Positions 17,679 to 26,688 of a stretch of DNA of 64,000 nt are shown here, in pieces. The notes beneath the pieces are model-generated. The model was not told the origin of the DNA and did not search any database. It was given only the letters and a program-made list of their open reading frames with translations. The stretch covers positions 1 to 64,000 of the forward strand of contig NZ_WWIR01000643.1 in the NCBI RefSeq assembly GCF_009863025.1. The letters are read 5' to 3'. Both the position numbers and the translations under genes were made by a program. Position 1 is the first letter of the stretch. Each line of letters opens with the position of its first letter. Source of the stretch: Streptomyces sp. SID4985. GTDB lineage: Bacteria; Actinomycetota; Actinomycetes; Streptomycetales; Streptomycetaceae.

Positions 17679-17700
17679 ACGTTGACGTCGACGTCAACGT
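17679..17700. promoter_or_regulatory. 22-bp perfect palindrome
   Basis: ACGTTGACGTCGACGTCAAC plus GT reads the same on both strands. It lies between convergent small genes, just past the plus-strand block. It could be an operator or another protein-binding site. No binding protein can be named. Confidence 0.5.
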
Positions 17701-17738
17701 CCCCGAACGCGATCACGGCGCCGACTTCGAACATCCGC

Positions 17739-17927
17739 TCACGCCAGGTCGGTGCCCAGCTCGGTCTCAGGTCGGCATTTGAGACAGGGCTCGAAGGCCG
17801 GGTCAGTGAGTGCGGCTCGCGCCTCATCGGCTCGCACTCGGCGCGACGGTTCAGCGATTCTCTTGCAGGCGGCCCGATGGACAATCGCGAAGCCGGGATC
17901 ATCTGCGCTGTGTGCCTGCTGGACCAC
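17739..17927 (-). CDS. small CxxC protein, start uncertain
   Basis: The minus strand encodes VQQAHSADDPGFAIVHRAAC, then ALTDPAFEPCLKCRPETELG. This His/Cys pattern is common in short actinobacterial phage and plasmid proteins. The frame is open upstream to about 17980 with protein-like sequence, so the GTG at 17927 is only the minimal start. Function unknown. Confidence 0.5.
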   Translation of the reverse strand: MVQQAHSADDPGFAIVHRAACKRIAEPSRRVRADEARAALTDPAFEPCLKCRPETELGTDLA

Positions 17928-18005
17928 GTACTCGCCCGCCCGAGCCGACCGCGCAAAAGGAGCAGGGAGCGGGCCAACAGCTCCCTTGGCTCTGCGCGTC
18001 GGGTG

Positions 18006-18164
18006 CTACGGTCGATCGCGCTGCTCCGCCCGTGCGAGGGCCTGCCGCACCTCGGCGAGCTGTAGGGACAGGTAGGTGTTGATCGTCTCGTTCTCGGCGA
18101 TCTGCCGCTCGACGTGCGCGAGGATCATCCGGCGACGGGGAACATCCTCAGGCAGCTCGGCCAT
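18006..18164 (-). CDS. small helical protein, second of a two-gene unit
   Basis: The 52-residue protein starts MAELPEDVPRRRMILAHVER and continues as one helix. Its ATG overlaps the end of the upstream gene by 17 bases in another frame, suggesting translational coupling. It resembles small accessory or antitoxin-sized proteins. No function can be assigned. Confidence 0.5.
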   Translation of the reverse strand: MAELPEDVPRRRMILAHVERQIAENETINTYLSLQLAEVRQALARAEQRDRP

Positions 18165-18351
18165 GACGAGCACCCTGCAGCGCCGCCCAGGCTCCGGTGC
18201 TGCGACCCAGCCAGTGCTCGTGGACCAGCGCCTTCGCGGACAGGGCGAGCAGCCGTCGTCGCAGCGCCGTGCTCGGCCGGATGCTGAGCTGGCGGTAGAC
18301 GTCGTGCCACTCCTCGTGCACAGCGGAGCGATCGGTGGGAAGGTTGCTCAT
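18148..18351 (-). CDS. small helical protein, first of a two-gene unit
   Basis: The 67-residue protein (MSNLPTDRSAVHEEWHDVYR) starts at 18351, with an alternative Met three codons earlier. It is helical and basic and overlaps the next gene. The segment AKALVHEHWLGRSTGAWAAL is echoed by EKAVIETHWLTRRPTALALR in a remnant at 18403-18510, so a related gene once lay upstream. Function unknown. Confidence 0.5.
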   Translation of the reverse strand: MSNLPTDRSAVHEEWHDVYRQLSIRPSTALRRRLLALSAKALVHEHWLGRSTGAWAALQGARHGRAA

Positions 18352-19187
18352 ACTTCGCATTAGAGCATGTGTTCGATTTAACGTGCTCCCTGAACCCGGC
18401 CGTCACAGGGCTCGGCGATAGCGCTGCGCGGCGTCGCGCAGCGCGAGGGCGGTGGGCCGCCGCGTCAGCCAGTGGGTCTCGATGACGGCCTTCTCGGTGA
18501 TCGCGTCCTCCACGGGGACGGGCGTTGCGGCCGGTCTCCGTCGCGCCGATGGCGTCGACGACCCTCTTACTGGTCGAGGGGATCGGCGAGCTGCACACAG
18601 CACTCGGGCAGGTGCCCGCGGCGGCGCGCTGGTTCCGGCGTCCGGCCTGGCGAGCGTGGCGCCGTCGAGCTGGCGTCCGGCGTCAGCCGGTCAACGCTCC
18701 CCGCCGCAACCGACGGCGTGCCCAGCCGCATGAGGTGGCCTCTTACGAAGTCGCCGCCGCGCAGGCCCCGTTGGGTGACCACGCTGGCGCCATGTGCCAT
18801 GAGCGGGTTGCCGACTCGGCGCTCGCCCGGCCAGGGCGAGCGCCGGATTACTCATACTTGTTCACTCGAAAGAGTGAACCGGGCGGAGGGTGCCTGGGGT
18901 GGCTTTCAGTGCGGTGTGCGGATTTTCGCACTGCCGGTGACAGGTTCTGTTCACGCGCGCCCAGTTGCTTCAAATCCTGAGCGGGAATGTGTGAATGATT
19001 TCGCCACGCGGGCTAGGCCCGAGGAGAGTTCTGCTCCGCTTTCACGGCTATCACCCCAGTCGGCAGGCCGCCTGCTGCCACTACTGTCCAGACAGGCACG
19101 GAAAAGGACTCCGAGATTGGTTGGTGCCCGCCTCGGAGCCCCCTTCCTCCGCGCCGGACCAGTGCCATTCGACCTGAGGAGAAGTCA
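18352..19187. other. no confident gene; remnant and hairpin
   Basis: The minus strand at 18403-18510 carries a short remnant similar to the neighbouring 67-residue protein. A perfect 8-bp stem with a GAAA loop sits at 18860-18879. Open frames here lack ribosome-binding sites and protein-like composition. Confidence 0.5.
18860..18879. promoter_or_regulatory. 20-bp inverted repeat with GAAA loop
   Basis: GTTCACTC-GAAA-GAGTGAAC forms a perfect 8-bp stem with a stable tetraloop. It could be an operator or an RNA hairpin. No gene starts immediately after it. Confidence 0.4.
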
Positions 19188-19454
19188 ATGATCCAGCACG
19201 TCCGCCGAAAGTTGACCAACACCCTTCCGGCGGTGCCAGACATTACCATTCCGGTTTCGCACGCCCTGCAAACCGCCGTGAAGAGTGTATTTATCCTGCG
19301 GATTCGGCTCGCGGCCGCACTCACGGTCGGATTGACTGTCGCGTCCCTGGTCCGGCCGGAGTCGGTGCCCGTGAAGGTTCTGCTCACCGTCTCGGTCACC
19401 CTGTGCGCCGACCGCAGCGGTCTGACGTTCTACAAGGTCAGCCGCTACCGCTGA
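19188..19454 (+). CDS. small membrane-associated hypothetical protein
   Basis: The 88-residue protein has GAGGAGAAG directly upstream of the ATG and a strong terminator after the stop, so it is probably expressed. Residues 30-75 (FILRIRLAAALTVGLTVASL) are hydrophobic and may span or touch the membrane. No family recognised. Confidence 0.55.
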   Translation: MIQHVRRKLTNTLPAVPDITIPVSHALQTAVKSVFILRIRLAAALTVGLTVASLVRPESVPVKVLLTVSVTLCADRSGLTFYKVSRYR

Positions 19455-19513
19455 CTGGCGTCTGCCGCCGGCCATCGCGCAGGTTCGCGCGGTGGCCGAC
19501 GGTGAGGTCCCGC

Positions 19514-19543
19514 GCGGGGGCACGGTCAATCCCGTGCCCCCGC
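19514..19543 (+). terminator. perfect 12-bp hairpin terminator
   Basis: GCGGGGGCACGG pairs with CCGTGCCCCCGC around a 6-base loop, about 60 bases after the preceding gene. Confidence 0.65.
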
Positions 19544-20300
19544 AAGCGCGTTGCCTGGGACGCGTGGTGAAAGTGCCGAAGCTCTCCGGTGGACGATCAA
19601 GCAGGGCTTCCGCCGTCCGCTGCCGCGAACGGACAACGGGCGCGATCGTTGGTCATGCAGGTTGAGGTGTTGAACGCCCCATGCGCCGCTGGCCGAAGCC
19701 GCCTCCTCGGCCATCCGTCCCGAACGCTGCGCGTTCTGCTCGTAGTTCGCGGTCGTCGCCGCCAACAGCGGATCGGCCGGAAGTCGCGTGGCATATACGG
19801 TTCCGGGCGACCTGGCCGCCCAAAGGCCTGCCCTCTGCCCTGCGCGGTTCCCGCGACCTTCGCCTTGCATCGAACAGACAGCGTTCGAGCGTGTTCGGGT
19901 GGTGTACCGGCCCCTTCCTGTCGCAGAGGCGAACGCCCCGCTGCTGCGGCACCGGACTGAATTCTCAGCGACTCCGGCCGACCGCGTCCTGGGAATGCCG
20001 CCCGCTACCTGCGAGCTGCTGCGACACCAGGTCCTTTCAAATGTCATCAACAGGGGGCATATGCCCGTGTCGGATGCCGCCTGACCTGCGGGTGTGCGCC
20101 GGAGCACATCTGCCACGGTGATGCAAGTTTTGCTCCCGAACGCGTTTCGCTCGTTGGGGCTTATGGGTAGCCCTGGAGCGGACTGACCTCTTAATATGTG
20201 ATCTCTACCTTCGGAGAGCCGCTGAACTTGTGGCGAGTCATGCGGCCGGGAGCGTGGGGAGTAGCCCATCCTTGACCTCAGCAAACCCAGCGTTGCACGC
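19544..20300. other. no confident gene
   Basis: Open frames on both strands have no ribosome-binding site or domain pattern. The last 30 bases encode in-frame sequence (LDLSKPSVAR) that belongs to the N-terminus of the next gene but has no standard start after the TAG at 20262. Confidence 0.5.
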
Positions 20301-21092
20301 ATGTATGACTACCTTCTTGGCGGGACCGATAACTATCAGGTAGATCGGGAAGCCTGCGAAGAATTACTGAGACTTGCCCCGAGCACCCGCGACATCGCTC
20401 TCATCAATAGGGCATTTCTTGTCCGTGCCGTCCGCTACCTCGCCCGGGAACGCGGGGTCCGCCGATTTCTCGACCACGGATCAGGGTTGCCCACCAGCCC
20501 GAATGTCCACGAGGTCGCCCAGGCGGTGGACCGGTCGTGCGAAGTCGTCTACATAGACAATGATCCTGTCGTGGCCGCGCACGGGAACATGTCCCTGGCC
20601 GAGGATCCTTCCACCACCGCCGTCCTGGAAATGGACATGCGGGAGACGGACAGAATCTTCGCATCGCCCCAGGTGGAACGCCTCTTGCGGGGAGAACAAC
20701 CCGTCGCGGCACTCTTCGTGTCGGTACTTCACTGCATCCCAGACACCGACGACCCGTGGGATCTGGTCCGCCGCGTCGCCGACCGGCTACCTGACGGCAG
20801 CTACATGGTCATCTCACAGCTCGCCAGTGACAATCCAGACCTCCGCGCGTCGATCACCAGCTTCATGGACGCGGCCACGGGCGGTAACTGGGGCGAGGTC
20901 CGCTCTCTGGAAGAGGTCAACCGCTTCTTCGAGGGCTTCGAACTACTGGAGACCCTGGACAACAAACCGGTGGAGGTCTCCCTCTGGCACCCCGACAGTG
21001 ACTTGGCGCCTCGCCAGAAGAGCAAAGAGTGGATCGAGTACGGAGGAGTTGCGCTCGTCAAGAAAGCCCGAGATGGCGATCTCAGTCGGTGA
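20301..21092 (+). CDS. DUF574-family SAM-dependent methyltransferase
   Basis: The 263-residue protein matches the actinobacterial methyltransferase family PF04672 (DUF574). MYDYLLGGTDNYQVDREACE is the family's N-terminal signature, FLDHGSGLPTSPNVHEVAQ the SAM-binding loop, and VVYIDNDPVV the second motif. Family members normally have about 12 more residues before this Met. They are present here in frame but without a usable start, so the protein may be N-terminally trimmed. Substrate unknown. Its 3' end overlaps the convergent regulator gene by 11 bases. GC content is lower than in the transfer block. Confidence 0.8.
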   Translation: MYDYLLGGTDNYQVDREACEELLRLAPSTRDIALINRAFLVRAVRYLARERGVRRFLDHGSGLPTSPNVHEVAQAVDRSCEVVYIDNDPVVAAHGNMSLAEDPSTTAVLEMDMRETDRIFASPQVERLLRGEQPVAALFVSVLHCIPDTDDPWDLVRRVADRLPDGSYMVISQLASDNPDLRASITSFMDAATGGNWGEVRSLEEVNRFFEGFELLETLDNKPVEVSLWHPDSDLAPRQKSKEWIEYGGVALVKKARDGDLSR

Positions 21093-22020
21093 GCTTCTCG
21101 ATGTAGTGCTTGAGCACATCCATGGTCTCCTCCTTACCGCAGGCGTCGACCCACAGATCGTCCAATGAGGCCATGTAGGCTTCGATCTCTGCCTCATCAG
21201 TGATCAGCTCGCCGCCGCGGTTTCGGTTCTCCAGATAGACCAACCGACCCCTCTCCCCGTCGAACGGCTTGAGCAGGGTCATCGCGTTGTGGAGGGCCGA
21301 ACCCGCGCTGGGGGCGGAATCCAGCAGAACGCGTAGCCGTACTCGGGGCTTATTCTCCGCCACGTTGTACAAGTGCCGGAGCTGCTCCCGCATGGCGACC
21401 CGACCGCCCCGCTGGATGCGCAGGCACGATTCGGCCATCACCGCCTCGTACAGCGGGGCGCGGTCCCCGTCGAGGAGGTTCTGGCGTCGCATCCGGAACT
21501 CAAGGCGCTCGTGGACTTCCTTCTCCAGTTGCCGCCGCCGGCCCTCGTCGGGCTGCTTGCGCGCGAAGTCCCACATCAGCGCCTGGGCGTAGGCGCGGGT
21601 CTGGAGCATCCCAGGAACGTTGGTCTCGTGGTAGCCCCTGATGAGCTTGGCGTTTGTTTCGATCGCCGACAGCGACCGGAACGCCTCGGAGGAACCGCGG
21701 GGCGGCGCCCACCCCGGCGTCTCCTTGGCCCGCTCCAGGTTCTCCAGCGCCTCGTCGATGTCCCCCTGGGGTGCTTCGTAATAGCGAAGCAGCGCCAGGA
21801 CCTTCTCGGGCTTCATCTCGACGTTGGCGTTCTCAAGGCGGCTGAGCGTCGCCACGGAGCCGACCTCCGGAACCGCGGCGATGACATCGGTCTGAGACCG
21901 GTTGCCGCGGTACTTCAGGAGCATGTCAGCGACGGCCCGCTCAAGAGGATGAGCGGACCGCTGCGGCCTTTTCCCATCAGGGTTGGGCACTGACGCGAGA
22001 TGACGACGGGACAAGTCCAA
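21082..22020 (-). CDS. XRE-family regulator with DUF5753 domain
   Basis: The 312-residue protein begins with a helix-turn-helix (about residues 28-85: NRSQTDVIAAVPEVGSVATL) followed by the DUF5753 domain. Such XRE-DUF5753 proteins pair with DUF397 proteins in Streptomyces. Some are described as toxin-antitoxin-like Scr1 systems and others control development. Here the DUF397 gene lies upstream rather than downstream. The regulator probably binds the palindrome before the pair. Confidence 0.8.
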   Translation of the reverse strand: MDLSRRHLASVPNPDGKRPQRSAHPLERAVADMLLKYRGNRSQTDVIAAVPEVGSVATLSRLENANVEMKPEKVLALLRYYEAPQGDIDEALENLERAKETPGWAPPRGSSEAFRSLSAIETNAKLIRGYHETNVPGMLQTRAYAQALMWDFARKQPDEGRRRQLEKEVHERLEFRMRRQNLLDGDRAPLYEAVMAESCLRIQRGGRVAMREQLRHLYNVAENKPRVRLRVLLDSAPSAGSALHNAMTLLKPFDGERGRLVYLENRNRGGELITDEAEIEAYMASLDDLWVDACGKEETMDVLKHYIEKLTD

Positions 22021-22110
22021 CTCCCTTACCGTGCGCGGCGCTTTGTGCCGCCCATGTAATCAGAAGATGGAGGGCGCGAAGCCCCGTCCGCAACCCGTGT
22101 CCGTGGTATT

Positions 22111-22344
22111 TCAGACAGTCATGGGATCGAACTCGCCCTTCTTGGTCCCGTCGACGAACGCGGCCAACTCGGACCGCGTGAAGATCAGTGCAGGACCCTG
22201 GGGGTCAAGGGACTGCCGCATGGCGATGTTCTCACCAAGGTCGGCAAGTTCCACGCAATCGTCCCTACCGTCACTCGCGGACGCCTTCACCCACTGCGCC
22301 CCGGCCAGCTCGCCGGCGGGCATCCCGCTGTAGATACGCTGCAT
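22111..22344 (-). CDS. DUF397 protein
   Basis: The 77-residue protein has the DUF397 pattern: GAQWVKASASDGRDDCVELA followed by IAMRQSLDPQGPALIFTRSE. DUF397 proteins are small partners of XRE-DUF5753 regulators. It is transcribed first in this pair, 90 bases before the regulator, from a promoter region holding a long palindrome. Confidence 0.8.
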   Translation of the reverse strand: MQRIYSGMPAGELAGAQWVKASASDGRDDCVELADLGENIAMRQSLDPQGPALIFTRSELAAFVDGTKKGEFDPMTV

Positions 22345-22902
22345 TCTCGTTCTCTCTTTCTGTTCCTGACCAGCACAAACCGCCTGGCCTCACGCGCCGG
22401 ACCCCAAACCGGGCGCCCCGTTTTCACTCGCCCGTGAAAATTTCACGGGTCGGTGAGAATGGATGGAATGCTAGACCCAGATCGGCAGGTATCGCTGTCC
22501 CTCGAAAGGGTGTTCTCGCAAGCATTGAAAGCCTAAGTATGATCGGAATATGTTCCTATGCAGGGCTGAGGGAGAATGACCTGAGATGATCTGTGGGCAG
22601 AGCTGGATTCTGAAAACCAGCCCTGACGGCGCGGCTGGTCAAATACAATCTTTGGCCGTTCTTTCGCGCACCCAGGCGCTGCCCTCTCGCCCACGTGTCG
22701 ACTTCCGTAGTTCTTTTGGGTCATGGCCGGGCTACCCGTTCTTGGCACTGGAGGATGGCCCGCGGCAGGGACTTCCAAAGTGCGATGACGCAGCGCGCCA
22801 GTCGTCGGGTGGTGCAATTTCGCGCAATTCGCTGGTCGCCCCGGCGGCCCCCCGCTCACACTCGCGGTGACCCGTCGACCTCGTGGGAGGCGAACGTCCG
22901 TG
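22345..22902. other. regulatory gap, otherwise no gene
   Basis: It contains the palindrome at 22431-22449 upstream of the DUF397 gene and lower-GC sequence. No open frame has both a ribosome-binding site and protein-like composition. Confidence 0.5.
22431..22449. promoter_or_regulatory. palindromic operator candidate for the DUF397/XRE pair
   Basis: CCCGTGAAA-A-TTTCACGGG is perfect, and an imperfect outer repeat (TTTTCAC and GTGAGAA) extends it to about 39 bp. It lies about 90 bases upstream of the DUF397 start, a natural place for autoregulation by the XRE protein. Confidence 0.55.
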
Positions 22903-23199
22903 ATGTTCCTGGTAGTGATCGGCTCCTGGCGGGTGCGCGTCGCGCTGGTGTAGCTGGCGCATCATGCCGCTCTGCCCGCCGCCCCGATGGCCGTGCTCGG
23001 CGTCTGGGCGGCGCTGGGCCGGGGTGTACCGCTACTGGTGGCCGTCGTCGCCTGGTGGACCACGTCGGCGCTGCTGCTGCTCAAAGCCGCTGGAGGACGG
23101 CTGCACCGGGAACTCGACGGCGCGGGCATCCCTTGCTACTGGTGCCCGGCCGGCGTCACGCTCCCTGGTCCGGACGCCAGTACCGGCGCGCCGTCGTGA
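22903..23199 (+). pseudogene. small membrane protein with in-frame stop
   Basis: An ATG after GGGAGG opens MFLVVIGSWRVRVALV and hits TAG at 22951. The same frame continues with clearly protein-like sequence (MAVLGVWAALGRGVPLLVAV, then CYWCPAG) to 23199. If the TAG were sense it would encode about 98 residues with one or two membrane spans. A shorter restart at 22987 is possible. Confidence 0.5.
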
Positions 23200-23292
23200 G
23201 TACCCCGCCGGTGACGCTGCTGGCGAGGCCGCCGCCTTCTTGAGCGGACCATCCCGGTCGCGAAAGCGCCCCGGTCACCGTAGACCGGACTC

Positions 23293-24305
23293 ATGGTGCT
23301 GCGACCCCCGGTGGAGCCGATGCTCGCGTAGGCGCGCGACCAGTTGCCGCCGCGCGGCGCGCTGGGGGATCTCTGCTTCCAGCCGAAGTTCGACGGCTAC
23401 CGCACCCTGCTGTTCACCCCGAGCGCCGCGGTCGAGTCGGTGCTGCTCCAGTCCCGGCGCGGCGCGCTGATCCAGAACCGCTTCCCCGACCTCGTCCGCG
23501 CGGCCGCTGCCCTGCCCGACGGCCTGGTGCTCGACGGCGAGCTGGTCGTCTGGGTCGAGGGCAACCTGTCGTTCGAGGCGGTGCAGCGCCGCACGGCCGC
23601 CGGCGCCCGGAACGCCGCGCAGCTCGCCATGCAGTTTCCTGCGCACTTCATCGCCTTCGACGTTCTCCAGGCGGATGACCAGGAGCTGCTCGCGGAGCCG
23701 TACGCCCGGCGGCGCGCCCTGCTGGAGGAGCTGTTCGCCGCGCACGCCGTCGGACCACCGTGGACGCTCTGCCCGGAGACGGACGATATCCGCGTCGCGC
23801 AGGACTGGCTTACCTCCTGGACCGACGTGCCCGGCGTCGAAGGCATCGTCATCCGCGCCCGCAAGCAGCGCTATCTCCCCGGCGCTCGCGGCTGGTACAA
23901 GATCCGCTGCAGGAACACCACCGAGCCATCATCGGCGCCATCACCGGCACACTGGCACGCCCCCAGGCCCTCGTCCTCGGTCGCCGCGACCAAGTGGGCG
24001 TGCTGCGCACCGTCGCCCGCAGCACGCAACTGCATCCCGACCAGGCCCGGCACATCGGCGCCCGGCTCACGGCCGCGTGGCCCGGACACGCCTGGGAGGG
24101 GGTGCGGTTCACGACCTCGTGGCAGTCTCACACGCCGCTGGACGTCACCCTCGTCGAACCCGACCTCGTGGCCGAGATCGTCGTGGACACCGCGCAGTCC
24201 GGCGGCGTGTGGCGACACGCCGTCCGGTTCGCCCGGCTCCGCGAGGACATGACACCCGCCGACGTCCTCGCGTTCGGTGAGGGCGCCGGCGCTGGGGGGT
24301 TGTAG
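23293..24305 (+). pseudogene. ATP-dependent DNA ligase with nonsense codon and frameshift
   Basis: Sequence homologous to LigD/LigC-type ATP-dependent ligases begins MVLRPPVEPMLA, followed by an in-frame TAG (about 23329). It continues with FQPKFDGYR (KxDG adenylation motif, nucleophile Lys), LVLDGELVVW and GVEGIVIRARKQRYLPGARG. After WYKIR the frame shifts by a missing base near 23925, and the C-terminal OB-fold part (AIIGAITGTLARPQALVLGR) lies in another frame. The gene cannot make an intact enzyme. Confidence 0.75.
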
Positions 24306-24377
24306 CTGCCTGAGGCCGAGTGGCGTCCGGCGACCGCCATGATCTCGTACAAGAAGCACATGCATCCGGCGGGCAAC

Positions 24378-24410
24378 GCCGGGGAGGTTCCGGTCTGCCG
24401 AACCTCCGGC
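24378..24410. terminator. hairpin between convergent genes
   Basis: CGCCGGGGAGGTTC and GAACCTCCGGCG pair with a 2-base bulge, between the ligase remnant and the minus-strand operon end. Confidence 0.45.
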
Positions 24411-24428
24411 GTTTGGCGCTCCGCTCTC

Positions 24429-24821
24429 CTACTCCAGGTAGGTACCGGCCAGGGCCCCGTCGAAGCCGTGCGCGGCGAGGCAGCGCTCGACGCTGGGGTA
24501 GTTCGTGACGTCCGGGCTGTCGATCAGTGCGTCGAAGTCGGCGCGGCTGATTTCGGGTTCGAGCCACTGGTTGCTGCACCGGCAGCGGATCCAGACGTTG
24601 CGGCCGCGGTTGATGAGCATCCAGTCGCGTCGGGCGCGGCAGGCCGTGCACGTCGCGGGGATGCCGCCGAAGGCCAGCTCGTGTGGGTGGCTGAGGCAGC
24701 GGGTCGCGCCAGGACCGGTGGCCGGCTGCATCTCGTATTCGAGTCGCAGCAGAGGGTCGGTGCCGTCGGGGAGGACGGGCGGCTCGGTGGTCGGGTCGGT
24801 GGTTCTGAGCACGGGCGTCAT
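24429..24821 (-). CDS. zinc-ribbon-like hypothetical protein
   Basis: The 130-residue protein has two Cys pairs (CTACRARRDW and WIRCRCSNQW) that could hold zinc, and an acidic C-terminus. It lies downstream of the relaxase in the same orientation, separated by 106 bases, and is probably the last gene of the mobilization operon. No specific family recognised. Confidence 0.6.
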   Translation of the reverse strand: MTPVLRTTDPTTEPPVLPDGTDPLLRLEYEMQPATGPGATRCLSHPHELAFGGIPATCTACRARRDWMLINRGRNVWIRCRCSNQWLEPEISRADFDALIDSPDVTNYPSVERCLAAHGFDGALAGTYLE

Positions 24822-24927
24822 CTCCCGATCGTGGGCCTTCTGATTTCATCCGTAACAGCCCGAGGAGGGGGCTGTCCAGGTATTTCGTTGGGGCCAGTGG
24901 ACGGCTGGTCGGTCTCCTGGACCCTGC

Positions 24928-26688
24928 TCAGCGGCGTGTTGGGCAGCCGCGCGGTTCCGGGACGGCAGGCCGGACCGCCGCTGTGGGTGCGTTCCGTTCG
25001 CTGATGCGGTTGGTCGAGGTGTTGGTCGGGCGGGTGGCCGCCTGCGGGCGACGGGGGGCTTCGCCGGGGTGGGCGGGGAGCCGGGCGATCCGGCGCAGGC
25101 GCCAGACCAGGACGTCGTTCACGTCCGCGGCGGTGTCGAGTTCGCGCATGTCGATGGCCTGCCGCAGGAGGTTCTCGGGGTCGTACCCCGCCTGCTCGGC
25201 CTGCGCAAGGGTAGCGATCAGGGCGTCGTCCTTGGTGGACGTGCTGTCTGCTCCCAGCTCCCGCTCCGGCAGAGCTGCCCGGATGGTGGTCTCGTGGGTT
25301 CGGCGGTCGGCCTCGGGGAGGGCACGGCCTTGCTCGCTCAGCACTCGCATCGGCGTGGTGGCGGCCTGGCGATAGGCGGCGCGCAGGTGCTCGGCGGCCT
25401 GTCGGGAGGCGTGGGCCTGCTGGGCGTGACTGCGGGCGGAGTGCCAGCGTGCGGCGGCGAGGGTGACCAGGACCAGCGTGGAGAGGAGCATGGCGGTGGT
25501 GCCGCCGTCCTCGCCCCAGCCGAGAGCACGGTCGGCCCGGACGATCCCTCGAGCGGCCGAGCGGAGGGCCCGGGTGTCGGCACGTTCTGCTCGGACGTGG
25601 CTGCGGGTCGCGCGCTCGAAGGCCCGGGCGGCGGCGGCCAGCTCGGCGCGGGTGGCGGCCGGGGAGGTCTGGGCGAGGGCATCCAGGAGCTCTCCGACAC
25701 CGACGAGCTGGGCGGCGGCTTCGTCGTCATCGCCGTCGAGAAGGGATGCGGCGTGCTCGGCGATGCCGGTAGCGCTGCGTCGCTCCCTGGCGGGCGGCGA
25801 CCAGCTCGCCTGCCCGCCGACAGCCGAAGGCGTCGTTCGCTCGACGGTGCCGTCGGCCAACCGGCGGCGGATCTTCGGGAGGGACAGGTCGGGGGCCAGC
25901 TTGGAGCCGGAATACCAGACCGGTTCACCGCTGCGGTTGCGGTCACCAGGCAGGGCGACGGTGTAGCCGAGCGCGTCGCGGGACGGAGCGTCGCGCATCT
26001 TCACGCGCAGACCCGCCGCGCGGAGCCGGGCGAAGAACTCCTTCTCGTCGCGCGCTCCCGCGACTGCCTGGCGGACGGCTTCGCGAAGCGTCTCGCGGGC
26101 GGTGTCGGGGCGGCCGGTGCGTTCGGCCTTGAACCTCTCTGCGCTCGTGGGGTTCTTCGCTGCGGTGCCGTCGCCGGCGTTGAGGCGGCGCAGGCCCATC
26201 TCCTTCTCGATGCGGCGGCATTCGGCCTGGGCCTTGTTGAAGTCGTAGTTCAGGCGAGGGTTTCGGAGGTCGCCTCGGACCAGGGTGGCGACGATGTGGA
26301 TGTGGTCCTCTGCGTGACGGACCGCGATCCACCGGCAGCCGTCGGGGTCGCCGTCCGGGGCGATGCCGGTGGCGTGGACGATGCGCTGGGCGATGGCGTT
26401 CCATTCCTCGTCGGAGAACCGCCGGTCGCCGGGAGCGGTCCGCACCGAGCAGTGCCACACGTGCTTGGCGGGCGCGCGGTCGCCAGCCTGCTTGACCCGA
26501 AGGTCAAGCGCGGCGGTGAGACGGGCGAGGGCTACCTTCGGGTCGGTGTCGCGACCGGGGTCGGGGGCGAAGCCGTCCCAGGAGCCGACGAGGTGCGCGT
26601 CGGTGTGCTCCTCGCGCCGGCCGGGGCCGTAGAGGTAGACGAGGAGACCGTGAGTGCGCGAACCGCGTCCGATGTCGGGAACCATCAC
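24928..26688 (-). CDS. relaxase (MobA/VirD2-like)
   Basis: The 586-residue protein has the relaxase pattern. The HUH-type metal site is H125 with H129-x-H131 (EDHIHIVATLV), preceded by WHCSVRTAPGDR and followed by RNPRLNYDFNKAQAECRRIE. It should nick one strand at oriT, stay linked to the 5' end and pilot it to the coupling protein. The catalytic Tyr is probably Y18 or Y20 near the N-terminus. The C-terminal half holds a long helical region and one hydrophobic segment. Its start overlaps the MobC stop by four bases. Confidence 0.85.
   Translation of the reverse strand: MMVPDIGRGSRTHGLLVYLYGPGRREEHTDAHLVGSWDGFAPDPGRDTDPKVALARLTAALDLRVKQAGDRAPAKHVWHCSVRTAPGDRRFSDEEWNAIAQRIVHATGIAPDGDPDGCRWIAVRHAEDHIHIVATLVRGDLRNPRLNYDFNKAQAECRRIEKEMGLRRLNAGDGTAAKNPTSAERFKAERTGRPDTARETLREAVRQAVAGARDEKEFFARLRAAGLRVKMRDAPSRDALGYTVALPGDRNRSGEPVWYSGSKLAPDLSLPKIRRRLADGTVERTTPSAVGGQASWSPPARERRSATGIAEHAASLLDGDDDEAAAQLVGVGELLDALAQTSPAATRAELAAAARAFERATRSHVRAERADTRALRSAARGIVRADRALGWGEDGGTTAMLLSTLVLVTLAAARWHSARSHAQQAHASRQAAEHLRAAYRQAATTPMRVLSEQGRALPEADRRTHETTIRAALPERELGADSTSTKDDALIATLAQAEQAGYDPENLLRQAIDMRELDTAADVNDVLVWRLRRIARLPAHPGEAPRRPQAATRPTNTSTNRISERNAPTAAVRPAVPEPRGCPTRR

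Noticed and set aside
18472-19191. A 239-codon plus-strand frame
   Set aside because: No ribosome-binding site and no protein-like pattern. It runs across a perfect hairpin and the promoter region of the gene at 19188.
19526-20302. A 258-codon minus-strand frame opposite the DUF574 promoter region
   Set aside because: No domain, irregular composition, and it overlaps a terminator hairpin.
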